Assembly (NCBI GenBank): GCA_025024175.1
Contig: QCXZ01000045.1
Location: forward strand, 5,210,649 to 5,274,648
Direction of reading: 5' to 3'
DNA: 64,000 bases
Origin: Rhyzopertha dominica
Lineage: Eukaryota; Arthropoda; Insecta; Coleoptera; Bostrichidae
Shown here: positions 33,114-43,800 of the stretch, in pieces
Layout: each line of letters begins with the position of its first letter
How positions within the stretch are numbered: the stretch's first letter is position 1
Translations under genes and position numbers: made by a program
Notes under the pieces: model-generated
What the model was told of the DNA's origin: nothing
Databases searched by the model: none
The model's input: the letters and a program-made list of their open reading frames with translations, nothing else

Positions 33114-33407
33114 TCATTGTTTTGTACCACATATAAGCAATAATTTTACTAGATCGTCACGAAGATCCCTAAAATTGCAATTATTCGCCTGCTTACGTAA
33201 GTTTGTTGTAAATTGTTCCAGAGTGGCACTGTTCCTTTGTTTTGACGTAAAAAATTTGTAGCAAATGAATGTTAAATATTGTCTTGGCGTAAAATGTTTG
33301 TTAAATTTTTGTACAACAGCATTTGCTTTGTCCATTTTTTGACGGCGAACTGGAAGGGGCTGTATATTTTTTGAATTTTGCTCCCCCAAAGTATAAGAGT
33401 TGCGCAA
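33114..33407 (-). pseudogene. Ty3/Gypsy-type gag fragment
   Basis: 97 codons with VVQKFNKHFTPRQY, ATLEQFTTNLRKQANNCNF and DDLVKLLLICGT. This is the helical capsid pattern of many Ty3/Gypsy gag proteins (F..YF.P..N…E.F...L…C.F…D..I…G). No zinc knuckle, protease or RT follows. It is an unrelated family to the intact retrotransposon at 35750-43465. Fragment only. Confidence 0.6.
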
Positions 33408-33629
33408 TTTGGCGGTTTTTAATTAGTTTCTGTGGCTATTAATTAGATGTTGAATCTATTAAGTCATTGCGACCGAATTAACTTTGTTCGCAGAACCATG
33501 TCACGTTTACTGCCGTTCATTTATTTAGTAAGAGTAGGGAGTCTAATTAAAATCGACTACTTTATTAAAAACTATTTAACTACCTGCAACGTACTCCCAA
33601 ATTCGTCGTTCCTTATTGTCGGATTTATC

Positions 33630-34200
33630 TCAAATCCCTATTCTACATGTAGGCTTCCCAAACGCGGCAGACGTGAACTTCCATCAATTCCCCAAAGTCG
33701 TACCGAGGCAGCCCACAAGTTATGTACGGGATTAAGGTCAGGCAAACGGGCAAGGCAGTCAAGAACGTCTATATAGTTGTTATCTTGAAACCATTTCTTT
33801 ACGATTGTTGCTGTGTGGTGGGGCTGTTGTCTTGGACGTATATTATGGTTTCCATTTCGTTCGCTGGGTATAGAGTTCGTACATCATATCCTCCACGATT
33901 CTTACATAAATTTGGATGAAAATTTAGGAGGCAATACCTGTACGAGTTCCCCTGGATCTCCGTGCGACATCCATCCCCAGTATCCTTGGGAAATTCACCC
34001 GCTTTGATTGGCCGAACGTACTGCTCTTCAAAACGGTTCCCGTCCAACCTTCACAAGTGGACCTTCGTATTTTGGGACGTAGAGGTCTTCTCATCGGTGA
34101 AAATCACACAATCCCAGTTTCTGTTCAGATTTTCGAGACAGAAATATAACTCTTCTTTTATGTGCAGGAGTTAATAGCGGTTTTAGGTTTCGGTTTTTTT
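33630..34200 (-). pseudogene. Tc1-like transposase fragment
   Basis: The minus strand reads NWDCVIFTDEKT (first Asp block), then the frame 33799-34047 ending YVQDNSP (second Asp block), then in shifted frames KKWFQDNNYIDVLDC and LPDLNPVHNLWA (third acidic block, with the usual IEN altered to VHN). The order is that of Tc1/mariner transposases. At least two frameshifts; ends not found. Confidence 0.55.
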
Positions 34201-35450
34201 TGTCCTTGGACTGATATTTAGTTGCAGAGCTTCCGATATACGTATAGCATCTGTAAAAGGCGTATTTTGCGCATATTAGAGGATTGCGTTTTCTTCATAA
34301 ACTGATGTCATACGTTTCCCCCCGGGATGAATATTTGAATACCTTAAATAGTAATAAATAAACAGGTATACCAGCTATTGCATTTAATAAGTTTGACAAA
34401 ATTGAGAATTTATGTAAGCAAAGCATCTTTGGCAAAATAAACGAGGCCCTGATCGAGTACTCTAAAAACAAAGTCCGCTAAGGAAAAACTGATTGACTGA
34501 AATGCTAGATGTTCCTAGTTGTTGATAATATAATGTGGTGCGTCCTATGTATCCATTAAATTGTCAACACATCTAACTGCTAAGTTACTCCCTATAGATC
34601 ACCACTTTTCGCACTGTATCTCGGTAATAATAAAGAGTGTAATACTTACCGATAAACCGACTTTTTGGGAAGTTGACAACCCGTCTTTGTAAGCGAAAAT
34701 GGTACCCCTTGTTGCCACACAACACTCCTGTTGACCCTGATAACGACCCATGATTGAAAAGATACTCCACAAGGAAAAAACTGAATCGTTATATAGTACA
34801 CAAAAAAAGAATAAATGAAGAAGATCCCAATTTTTCCAGTATTTATGCATCTCTTGCTTAATACCCCCTCTTATCACCGATAGTACAGCTCTCGCCACGA
34901 GATGGATGAGCGGGATTCACACACCGTAGATATGTAGGTACAAGGGTCTAAATCTAAAAGGCGTAGTGCGGTAAGAAAACTTCGCATGTAGTAATATGGG
35001 AAAATCTTAAGTGTTTTTATGTACATTCCGAAAAAATAATCACAACTAGGTAAAAAAATAATCAGAACAGAAAATAAGCACAACTAAAACTAAGATAATA
35101 TAAAAATAAATAAAAATGAAAATAATCAGAAGTAAAAATAATCGGAACAAAAATACCTAAAAATAATCAGAATTAATAAAAATAAACAGAACTAATATAC
35201 AGGCACATATCGTGTTAGAAGCACAGTCTCATACGATTACAAAATTGCAGAAATAGCAAGAACAAATACTTTTGTAGGTACACAATACCCAATGTTATGT
35301 ACTATCACCAAAATCACTGTCGTCCGCACTGTCACTTCCACTGTCATCGTCCAAGATTATAACCAACTGATCCGTGAAATCATCTGTAGCCTTTTTTTTG
35401 TCCAAATATACATTCTTTGCTGCAATAACATGTTTGAAATATTTCTTCCA
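34201..35450. other. Interval without recognised genes; A-rich degenerate repeat
   Basis: 35030-35190 consists of loosely repeated AAAATAATCAGAA-like units. Frames at 34585-34898 and 35292-35577 show no motif; the latter are antisense to the DDE_3 pseudogene. Confidence 0.4.
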
Positions 35451-35451
35451 G

Positions 35452-35749
35452 TCATCGGGAGTTATTTTTTTTCAAATTCTTCTCGGCCAGATTCACAACA
35501 TCGTCAAGTTTAAACGAGACATTTCTCTTCGCAACGTTGGTTTTTACTGTGCCCCAAACCATCTCAATTGGATTTAAAACTGGGTGGTACGGCGGAAGTC
35601 TCAGAACAGCATGACCGAATTGCGTTACAATTTCGTCAAATTTGTACCTGACATGTTGCGTTTTAAGACGCTTTATAATTTCATAAAGTTGTGGCTTCAG
35701 CATTGCAGGGTCAAAACTAAAATCCCTCTATTAGTTAACCACTTGACCA
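35452..35749 (-). pseudogene. IS630/DDE_3-type transposase, C-terminal half
   Basis: The frame has PQLYEIIKRLK, GHAVLRLPPYHPVLNPIEMV and WGTVKTNVAKRNVSF. This is the third catalytic block (LNPIE) of the IS630-type DDE_3 proteins common in insect genomes. The N-terminal half is at 43466-43800, on the other side of the Ty3/Gypsy element. Across the rejoined site the reading DMVKWLTNRGI continues naturally. A frame shift near 35725 suggests the gene was already broken. Confidence 0.8.
35746..35749 (+). repeat. 4-bp target site duplication (left), Ty3/Gypsy
   Basis: ACCA, repeated at 43466-43469. Confidence 0.8.
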
Positions 35750-37259
35750 TGTGACGCAAAAAAATTATAACAATTAAATACTTGTATTAAAACTAAAACA
35801 AGGCAATAAATCCCCTACCGGAGTATGATACACGGGGTAGATGCCAGCTAACCCAATGGAGATGGGCTGGGTTAAAAACAAAGACTTGCCTGAGCGCCAC
35901 TTGGTTTAACTACCCCCTTGCGTAGCGGAATAAACCAAGAAATTCCAGGTAGGTATAAAAACGATTTGTAATGACTGATAAAAGCACTAGTAATATATAA
36001 ATAAATTTAATATCTCCCGTGGATGAAAGTATAATTACAGGTAAGTATGCAACTAAATATTAGGGCGATATTCACAAAAAAATTACTAATCCGTAGCGCA
36101 AATCGATGACTAAAAGTTCATCTAAATAATCAACAAAATAATTAAACGCATCAAAAAATCTCCGTCGATTTGATCGCTCGGATAAATAACTATTCAATTA
36201 TTGAGTCAATACTTTTCTGACAAAACAAAAAAAAAGAAACAAACAAAATGTTCAATTTCTTCACCGTACGTGTACACGTTCAGTTTACAAATAAACGTTT
36301 TCTACAATTACTTAATGAATCAAACAATTACCAATAGTTGCGCGTTTCGATAAATCCAGATGAACTATAGCTGATTTAATTAAATGCAAACGTCTATAAA
36401 TATGCTGTTTTCGCGACTAGTCAATAAAAAAAACTGTACAACACATTTGTCATGCAACTTATCTGGTTTTCCTATAAATGCTTTACGAATTTTAGGGCGA
36501 ATTGTGGCTCTCTAGACGGCTTCGGGATGGGCAGCGATGACAATCGTACGGGCTGTTAATACGGTGAACCAATCCTTCAGGATGTCCCACAGATCCGACG
36601 GTCAAACGGGAACAGGAGCGCACCTCCCTGACAAGGGCACGTAGATGATAGACACCGCGATATAAAAGCGATTTATGCCGGGATTAAAAACCCTAAAATA
36701 GGATAAGACAATGCGTATTGGCCCTAGACACAGCAATGACAGAAAAATATTAAATAGTTACCTCTTCTGTCGAGGGTTTTGATTGGAATCCGTTATTCTG
36801 CTCTGATTTCCGCGGGGAACGTGGTTTGTGAATTTGAATCCTGTCGAACGACAGATCGAAGATCCAGTACCTTAATCTCAAAACAACCAACTGGACACTT
36901 CCTTGAGCGAATAGGGCAGTACCTCCCTCAATCATAAGGAATCTTAATGAAGATTTTACACTTGCCCTATCGCTATTCACGCTAAACCACAAGCTGTTTT
37001 CGATTCTAATTCAAAGCATTTTTCTCGCCGAATCCCTGGCTTATCAGCGCGTAAAAAAGACCAGTCGAATACAGAAAAAGCCCATGTCCACAAAACATAC
37101 GCCTAGAGCCATCTTTCTCGTGACGAAGAATACACACAAATAATAAAACAGTTATCTTTAACTAGAAATTTTCTAAATTGGTATTTGGAAATATTAAGAC
37201 CTTTTTTATAAACGGTGTCAATGAGCTATAGCTTCGAACGTGGATTTTGAACCGTTACA
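35750..37259 (-). repeat. 3' LTR
   Basis: Starts TGTGACGC on the plus strand and ends CCGTTACA. Contains the same 80-codon minus-strand frame (36750-36992) as the other LTR. Confidence 0.95.
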
Positions 37260-37271
37260 TTTCCCCCCTCT
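37260..37271 (-). promoter_or_regulatory. Polypurine tract
   Basis: On the minus strand AGAGGGGGGAAA lies immediately before the 3' LTR. This is the expected primer for plus-strand DNA synthesis. Confidence 0.88.
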
Positions 37272-37424
37272 ACCTGAAAATCGTTAACTCCGTTAACGTT
37301 GCTTAAAAGAAAAACTAATCATAGCTCTAATGAAGAAAATAGGTTCCTAACCCAACATAAAAAATGTCCCCCTACTAAAGAAGATTAAACAAAACCTATG
37401 CTAAGTATACCGCACGATTTCACG

Positions 37425-40400
37425 CTACTCCTCGTTTTCTTTGAGGTCTTTTGCATGCCATAAGCCCTTGAAGTTCCCATGTTCATCTTGGAGCTCATAC
37501 GTCCACGGTGACACGCGTTTCTTTATGCGAAAGGGACCTACATATCGCGGAGCTAATTTCGCGCTGTAATGACGCGCCGCATCAGACAAAACGTGGTTTC
37601 GTCTCCACACTAACTGATTAGGTAGATACTGAGTGTATCTACGTCTTAAATTGTACGCCTTCGTAGCTTGTTTACCCGCCTGTTCCAAACGCTTTCTAAC
37701 TTCTTCCAAAATTTTACTTAGCACGGAATTTCTTTCTATTAGCGCTTGTACTGGATCAGCATCATCGCGATTTCCTCGATCATAGTCCGTACCCGAAAGT
37801 ACCATATGACGGCCAAAATTTAAAAAGAATGGACTTTGTTTAGTAACTTCGTGCCTCGCCGTTCTAATGGCGCACGCGATCTGCGAAATATTCGCGTCCC
37901 ACACTCGATGATTGTCTGAAACGTACATTGCCAACATTGTTTTTACGGTACGGTTTACCCTTTCAGTCGGATTTGCGCGAGGATTATAAAAAGCACAAAA
38001 TTTGATCATAAACTGATACTTTTGCGATAGCTTGTTTATTTCCTTCGACCTAAATTGCGGACCATTATCACATATAAGAAATTTTGGGACTCCGTAAATC
38101 AAAAACACTTCTTCCTCTAATTTTCGAGCTACAATTTCCGCCGAAGATTTCCGCAATGGAAACAATAACGAATACTTGGTCATATAATCGGTAACTACCA
38201 GTATGAACGCATTACCCTTAACCGATCGCGGCAGTGGCCCCATTAAATCAGTGGAAATCATTTCCCACGGTTTGTTGGCTTTAGGGTGAGAAGCCTGCAT
38301 GTCGCTTGGTACTTTTTGACTCGTCTTATGGGCCGCACAAATTGAACACTTTCTAACGTACTTTCCAATATCTGCCCGCATTTTGGGCCAATAATATTTT
38401 TCCGCAATTCTCCCATATGTCTTCCATACTCCCATATGACCGGCCAATGGGGGATCGTGAGCTTCGGATATTATAAGGCTCCTTTCTTTCTTCGGCACAA
38501 CCAACTTCCACGACTCCTTTTCTGAAATTAGTGCTGCAGGATCATTTTTCACGTATTTAAACAACTTGTCACCTTCCAATCGCCAATTGTTAAAGTGCAA
38601 TGGATCACGTTCCACACATCGTCGCATCTTTTCATACCAAGCATCTGTACTGGATTGTGTCACTTCTACTGCCTTCGGAGCGTCAACCTTATCTAACACT
38701 GGGACTGACCGTGAAAGTAAATCCGGCACCAAATGTTCCTTACCCTTTCGATGGATGATGCGCATGTCGTACTGTTGTAATCTAACTGCCCATCTGGCAA
38801 GACGTCCCGACGGTTCCTTTAAATTCTGCAACCACACTAGAGAGTAGTGGTCTGTAATGACCGTAAACCTTACTCCTTCTAGATAAGGACGAAGTTTTTC
38901 TACTGCCCAAAGCACCGCAAGACATTCTCGCTCCGTGGTACTATACTGTCGTTCTTGTCTGGTCAATGAACGGCTTAAATAACAGATTACTCTCTCTCCA
39001 TCCTCGGTAGGTTGTGTTAGCACCGCTCCTATGCCAAATCCCGACGCATCTGTCTGAACTTCAAATGGCAAATCATAGTCCGGACAACTAAGCACAGGAG
39101 AAGCAATTAAGGTCTCTTTCATCTGGTTGAAAGCGCGATCACATTCCGGAGACCAACAAAATGCCTTAGATTTCTTTAGCAAATTTGCTATGGGAGCCAC
39201 AGTCGTTGCAAAATTAGGTACGAATCTGCGATACCACGAGAAAGATCCTAGCACCCTGCGTACTTCTCTTACCGTTTTCGGCACAGGCAGCTCCAACATA
39301 GCTTTTACCTTTTCAGGGTCCACATGTAAGCCATTGCGATCCACAACATAACCCAAATATTTCATCTGTGGTCGGCAAAACTGGCATTTCTCAAAACTGA
39401 TCACCAAATTGGCTTCGTGCAAACGCCGAAAGACTTCCTCTAATATTTCCAAATGTTTCTCAAAAGTTTTTGTCACTATGACAATGTCGTCAAGGTAAAC
39501 GAACACGTATGGCTCAAGGTCGGCTCCCAATACTTGGTCAATGATTCTTTGCCAAGTCGCTGCCGAATTATGAAGCCCAAAGGGCATCCTTTTAAACTGC
39601 CACAATCCTCGATTCGGTACGGTAAACGCCGTGTACTGCTTGCTACTCTCGGCCATTGGTACTTGCCAGTATGCAGATTTTATATCCAAAGACGATAAAT
39701 AATGAGCGTTCCGCAATTTATCTAACGTATCGTGTACTTGTGGAAGTGGATAACAGTCTCTAACCGTCACCGAGTTCAATTTCCGAAAATCTACGCAAAA
39801 TCGGTAACTATTATCTTTTTTCTTCACTAGGACTATCGGAGACGCCCACGGACTGTTAGATTTTTCGATGACATCTAATTCCAACATTTCTTTTAAAGCG
39901 TTATCGATGTGCTGTTGAATGACCGGCGACACCCTATAATAACGTTGCTTAATTGGCGGCGAGTCCGTCATTATTACATGTTCTCCAACATTTGTACAAC
40001 CGAGTTTATTCGTCATTGCTTCCATGTTTTTGTTTATCACGGCATTCAGTTTAACCCTTTCTACCGGCGACAATACCGTTTGATCATAAACGCTTTCCAC
40101 CGCATTTACCGTCTCACCGTTTTGTGAAAACTGCCATTCGTTATTTCTCAAATCGGGTACGATTCCAATTTTTCGCCAAAAATCTGCCCCTAATATAAGT
40201 AAATGTGGCAACTCCGGCACTACTAGTACCTCGATTAAACAAATTCTACCTCGCACTTCAATAGGGATTTCACAAACACCTAGAGCCTCACACTTTTGGG
40301 CATTCGCTACGGTACAAAATATAGATCGCGTTTTATCAAGCGTTATTCCTAATCCACTGACAAATTCCCATCCTTTACTACCCAAGATGGTTCTTGAAGC

Positions 40401-40607
40401 ACCCGAATCTAACAAACCTAACACAGCATGACCTAAGACATTAACTTTCAAATACGGGCGTTCATCATTTCGTGCGTGATCTAAAATATAATCTAATATA
40501 GCACTAATATCCGAATTGGTCGAGTTAATAACAGGGCCGCTTCCATCCCGACCGACTAAAAGCGACGCCTGGCGTTTCCCGATGAACCTTTGTTGCAATC
40601 TGGGCAA
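37425..40607 (-). CDS. pol: Ty3/Gypsy pol polyprotein (PR-RT-RH-IN)
   Basis: A 1060-codon frame without stops, expressed by -1 frameshifting from gag, so its own first ATG is probably not used. Protease: LLDSGASRT near residue 65-73. Reverse transcriptase: FCVDFRKLN, LDIKSAYWQ, MPFGLHNS and the YLDD box near residue 372. RNase H: VQTDASGFGIGAVL, TERECLAVLWA and VITDHYSLVW. Integrase: a zinc-binding HDPPLAGHMG...C..C (about 715-757), then STDLMGPL, CDNGPQF and the NPTERVNRTVK glutamate. The C-terminus has a GPY/F-type module, YVGPFRIKKRVSPWTYEL. Length fits a complete Ty3/Gypsy pol without env. All visible catalytic residues are intact. Confidence 0.95.
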   Translation of the reverse strand: MPRLQQRFIGKRQASLLVGRDGSGPVINSTNSDISAILDYILDHARNDERPYLKVNVLGHAVLGLLDSGASRTILGSKGWEFVSGLGITLDKTRSIFCTVANAQKCEALGVCEIPIEVRGRICLIEVLVVPELPHLLILGADFWRKIGIVPDLRNNEWQFSQNGETVNAVESVYDQTVLSPVERVKLNAVINKNMEAMTNKLGCTNVGEHVIMTDSPPIKQRYYRVSPVIQQHIDNALKEMLELDVIEKSNSPWASPIVLVKKKDNSYRFCVDFRKLNSVTVRDCYPLPQVHDTLDKLRNAHYLSSLDIKSAYWQVPMAESSKQYTAFTVPNRGLWQFKRMPFGLHNSAATWQRIIDQVLGADLEPYVFVYLDDIVIVTKTFEKHLEILEEVFRRLHEANLVISFEKCQFCRPQMKYLGYVVDRNGLHVDPEKVKAMLELPVPKTVREVRRVLGSFSWYRRFVPNFATTVAPIANLLKKSKAFCWSPECDRAFNQMKETLIASPVLSCPDYDLPFEVQTDASGFGIGAVLTQPTEDGERVICYLSRSLTRQERQYSTTERECLAVLWAVEKLRPYLEGVRFTVITDHYSLVWLQNLKEPSGRLARWAVRLQQYDMRIIHRKGKEHLVPDLLSRSVPVLDKVDAPKAVEVTQSSTDAWYEKMRRCVERDPLHFNNWRLEGDKLFKYVKNDPAALISEKESWKLVVPKKERSLIISEAHDPPLAGHMGVWKTYGRIAEKYYWPKMRADIGKYVRKCSICAAHKTSQKVPSDMQASHPKANKPWEMISTDLMGPLPRSVKGNAFILVVTDYMTKYSLLFPLRKSSAEIVARKLEEEVFLIYGVPKFLICDNGPQFRSKEINKLSQKYQFMIKFCAFYNPRANPTERVNRTVKTMLAMYVSDNHRVWDANISQIACAIRTARHEVTKQSPFFLNFGRHMVLSGTDYDRGNRDDADPVQALIERNSVLSKILEEVRKRLEQAGKQATKAYNLRRRYTQYLPNQLVWRRNHVLSDAARHYSAKLAPRYVGPFRIKKRVSPWTYELQDEHGNFKGLWHAKDLKENEE

Positions 40608-41872
40608 GTTCGTTTAGTGTATCCCTCTTTTTTACATCCGTAACAAATTCTTCGCCTCTTTTCTAAACACCCAGCGGCCTTATGCCCAGGTTTACCGCAA
40701 TTAAAACATAAAAACTCGGACGTATTATGTTGTGTACACTTTAGCTCCGCAACGGCAACCCTATCCACGTCTTCATTTACTCCCACGTATGCTAAATCGG
40801 GTTCTAACGCAATAGCCCTACGAGGCGGTGGTTGAAACGCTTCTACCGACTCTCTTTTTGCTTCAAGACGCCTACAAAGGTCACGTAATTGAGCTATCGT
40901 CTTAACTTCTACCAAACCTAACTGACTTTGGTAAAACGGTGCAATATTTCGAAGAAGAATTTTCAATTTAGCCTCTTCCGAGATCGAACATGTGAGCCGC
41001 TCAAATAAAGATGACATAATGGCTAAATAAATACCTATAGTTTCATCCGCGCCTTGTGTACGATGCCTAATCTCATCTAACAATTTTTCGTTATAATCTG
41101 CGGGTTGGAATTCTACTCTCAACTGTTCTACCAGTTCTCCCCAACTACTAACGTACTTCCGCGCATCTCTGTACCAACATAACGCTTTCCCTGAGAACAG
41201 ATCAATCGCGCTATTGAATAGAACATCTTCTGAAACATTCCGCGCACCGCAAAGTTCTTGCACCCTTTGAATAAAAGCATTAACACTTAATCCCTTTTTA
41301 TCGCCTGAAAATTTGACGTCCCACTTATTTACTGGTACTGGTTTAATATAAGTTCGCGGTATTTCGATCGGTGTAGATTGCCCCCTAGACGGACCTGGTA
41401 AATCTATCATAGGCGACTCTAATATACTCAAGGCAGGCGGCACATCAACCCGTTTCTTACTAAACTTTTCTGCTTTATCTTCCAATTCTGACATGCCATT
41501 CAACACAGACGCTAATAATTTTGATTTTATTTCCAGTTCCTTATCAGTCTCGGCCTTCATTCTATTAATCCTACCCATGACATGAAATAGCTTTGACTCT
41601 ATCTTTACAAAACTAGCAGAACTGCGATTATCTTCAAATTTATTTAGCAAGTCCGTTATTTCAGTCAATTTTTCTTCAACCGCCCTTTTATCCTCTTCAT
41701 ACGTGTACGGATATTGCGGTACCGTAAAACTATTCCCGGTTTCTTCCAACTTCATCGCCCGATTCAAATTTTTTCGCATTTCGTCAACCGTTCCGATAGC
41801 AATCCCACGTACTGACAATTCGTAATTCAATTCATTCTGCGTTAATCTATAAATATTCATTTTCCCAGACAT
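40556..41872 (-). CDS. gag: Ty3/Gypsy gag
   Basis: I start at the ATG at 41872 (MSGKMNIYRLTQNEL), because the longer frame reading from 41965 would begin within the LTR/primer-site junction. The N-terminal part is charged and helical, with probable coiled coil around LTEITDLLNKFED. The capsid region has WDVKFSGDKKGLSVNAFIQR and ALCWYRDARKYVSSW, the usual gag matrix/capsid signature. At the end are two zinc knuckles: CFNCGKPGHKAAGC, and an atypical CYGCKKEGYTKRTC in which the His position is Tyr. Ends at TAG 40556-40558, overlapping pol by 52 nt. It forms the particle that packages the element RNA. Confidence 0.92.
   Translation of the reverse strand: MSGKMNIYRLTQNELNYELSVRGIAIGTVDEMRKNLNRAMKLEETGNSFTVPQYPYTYEEDKRAVEEKLTEITDLLNKFEDNRSSASFVKIESKLFHVMGRINRMKAETDKELEIKSKLLASVLNGMSELEDKAEKFSKKRVDVPPALSILESPMIDLPGPSRGQSTPIEIPRTYIKPVPVNKWDVKFSGDKKGLSVNAFIQRVQELCGARNVSEDVLFNSAIDLFSGKALCWYRDARKYVSSWGELVEQLRVEFQPADYNEKLLDEIRHRTQGADETIGIYLAIMSSLFERLTCSISEEAKLKILLRNIAPFYQSQLGLVEVKTIAQLRDLCRRLEAKRESVEAFQPPPRRAIALEPDLAYVGVNEDVDRVAVAELKCTQHNTSEFLCFNCGKPGHKAAGCLEKRRRICYGCKKEGYTKRTCPDCNKGSSGNARRRF
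40574..40580 (-). promoter_or_regulatory. -1 ribosomal frameshift site GGGAAAC
   Basis: In the gag/pol overlap the minus strand reads TC G GGA AAC in the gag frame, a canonical X XXY YYZ heptamer of the kind used by several retroviruses. Slipping one base back gives GGG AAA CGC, which is exactly the pol frame (GKRQASLL). The gag stop follows 16 nt after the heptamer. Confidence 0.85.
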
Positions 41873-41933
41873 CTTGGAAATAATTTTAGAGGAAACCAAA
41901 TAGATACCAAACAGCAACAATAAAAAAATGATG

Positions 41934-41951
41934 GCCCCACGTTGGGCGCCA
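41934..41951 (-). promoter_or_regulatory. Primer-binding site, tRNA-Lys type
   Basis: The minus strand reads TGGCGCCCAACGTGGGGC, complementary to the 3' end of metazoan tRNA-Lys(CUU) plus CCA. It is separated from the 5' LTR by 4 nt. The tRNA match is from memory of the tRNA 3' sequence. Confidence 0.85.
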
Positions 41952-41955
41952 AATA

Positions 41956-43465
41956 TGTGACGCAAAAAAATTATAACAATTAAATACTTGTATTAAAACT
42001 AAAACAAGGCAATAAATCCCCTACCGGAGTATGATACACGGGGTAGATGCCAGCTAACCCAATGGAGATGGGCTGGGTTAAAAACAAAGACTTGCCTGAG
42101 CGCCACTTGGTTTAACTACCCCCTTGCGTAGCGGAATAAACCAAGAAATTCCAGGTAGGTATAAAAACGATTTGTAATGACTGATAAAAGCACTAGTAAT
42201 ATATAAATAAATTTAATATCTCCCGTGGATGAAAGTATAATTACAGGTAAGTATGCAACTAAATATTAGGGCGATATTCACAAAAAAATTACTAATCCGT
42301 AGCGCAAATCGATGACTAAAAGTTCATCTAAATAATCAACAAAATAATTAAACGCATCAAAAAATCTCCGTCGATTTGATCGCTCGGATAAATAACTATT
42401 CAATTATTGAGTCAATACTTTTCTGACAAAACAAAAAAAAAGAAACAAACAAAATGTTCAATTTCTTCACCGTACGTGTACACGTTCAGTTTACAAATAA
42501 ACGTTTTCTACAATTACTTAATGAATCAAACAATTACCAATAGTTGCGCGTTTCGATAAATCCAGATGAACTATAGCTGATTTAATTAAATGCAAACGTC
42601 TATAAATATGCTGTTTTCGCGACTAGTCAATAAAAAAAACTGTACAACACATTTGTCATGCAACTTATCTGGTTTTCCTATAAATGCTTTACGAATTTTA
42701 GGGCGAATTGTGGCTCTCTAGACGGCTTCGGGATGGGCAGCGATGACAATCGTACGGGCTGTTAATACGGTGAACCAATCCTTCAGGATGTCCCACAGAT
42801 CCGACGGTCAAACGGGAACAGGAGCGCACCTCCCTGACAAGGGCACGTAGATGATAGACACCGCGATATAAAAGCGATTTATGCCGGGATTAAAAACCCT
42901 AAAATAGGATAAGACAATGCGTATTGGCCCTAGACACAGCAATGACAGAAAAATATTAAATAGTTACCTCTTCTGTCGAGGGTTTTGATTGGAATCCGTT
43001 ATTCTGCTCTGATTTCCGCGGGGAACGTGGTTTGTGAATTTGAATCCTGTCGAACGACAGATCGAAGATCCAGTACCTTAATCTCAAAACAACCAACTGG
43101 ACACTTCCTTGAGCGAATAGGGCAGTACCTCCCTCAATCATAAGGAATCTTAATGAAGATTTTACACTTGCCCTATCGCTATTCACGCTAAACCACAAGC
43201 TGTTTTCGATTCTAATTCAAAGCATTTTTCTCGCCGAATCCCTGGCTTATCAGCGCGTAAAAAAGACCAGTCGAATACAGAAAAAGCCCATGTCCACAAA
43301 ACATACGCCTAGAGCCATCTTTCTCGTGACGAAGAATACACACAAATAATAAAACAGTTATCTTTAACTAGAAATTTTCTAAATTGGTATTTGGAAATAT
43401 TAAGACCTTTTTTATAAACGGTGTCAATGAGCTATAGCTTCGAACGTGGATTTTGAACCGTTACA
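41956..43465 (-). repeat. 5' LTR
   Basis: 1510 bp. Contains the promoter by position. A frame of 80 codons (42956-43198) ends at GAAGAG/GTAACT, which could be a splice donor for a leader exon. Confidence 0.95.
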
Positions 43466-43469
43466 ACCA
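43466..43469 (+). repeat. 4-bp target site duplication (right), Ty3/Gypsy
   Basis: ACCA, matching 35746-35749. Confidence 0.8.
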
Positions 43470-43800
43470 TATCACATTTCTTAGAAGTGGAGTTAGGTGC
43501 CTGATTGATTTGGACATTGTGGCATGGTGCATTGTCGATGACGATTACTGATTTTTCAGGTAGGTTGGGGATTAACCTTTCTCGGACCCATTTACCATAA
43601 TTTTCGGAATTCGTTTCATTATGGTAATCGCCTGTTTTCGTTCCCCGCTTGAATATTAAAAGACAATTCGGAACAAAGCCCATTTTTCCACCTGCATGTA
43701 CCATTATTAAACGATTGCCCTTTTGTATGTTTTTAAATAATCCCTCGTTGCTCCCGTCGCTCCAACCCTTGGTACTAGTATGTACTGTATAAAGCTGCAA
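43466..43800 (-). pseudogene. IS630/DDE_3-type transposase, N-terminal half
   Basis: Reads YTVHTSTKGWSD, RLIMVHAGGKMGFV, DYHNETNSENYGKWV and EKSVIVIDNAPCHN. This holds the region of the second catalytic Asp (VIDNAPCH) of DDE_3 proteins. The start at about 43793 follows TTTTTTGCAG, a likely splice acceptor, so the exon with the first Asp should lie upstream (43.8-44.2 kb), but I cannot recognise it. The right continuation was separated by the retrotransposon. Confidence 0.78.

Larger units (their letters stand above)
35750..43465 (-). mobile_element. Complete Ty3/Gypsy LTR retrotransposon
   Basis: 7716 bp, transcribed leftward. Two 1510-bp LTRs (35750-37259, 41956-43465) have TG..CA ends and look identical by eye. 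A primer-binding site lies next to the right (5') LTR, a polypurine tract next to the left (3') LTR, and a 4-bp ACCA duplication flanks the whole. Between them are intact gag and pol frames overlapping by 52 nt in a -1 relation. No envelope gene is present. It sits inside a DDE_3 transposase gene. Equal LTR length and lack of visible differences indicate a very recent insertion, so this copy may be autonomous. Confidence 0.96.

Noticed and set aside
35750..43465. Endogenous retrovirus with envelope
   Set aside because: After pol stops at 37425 only about 150 bp remain before the polypurine tract; there is no envelope frame.
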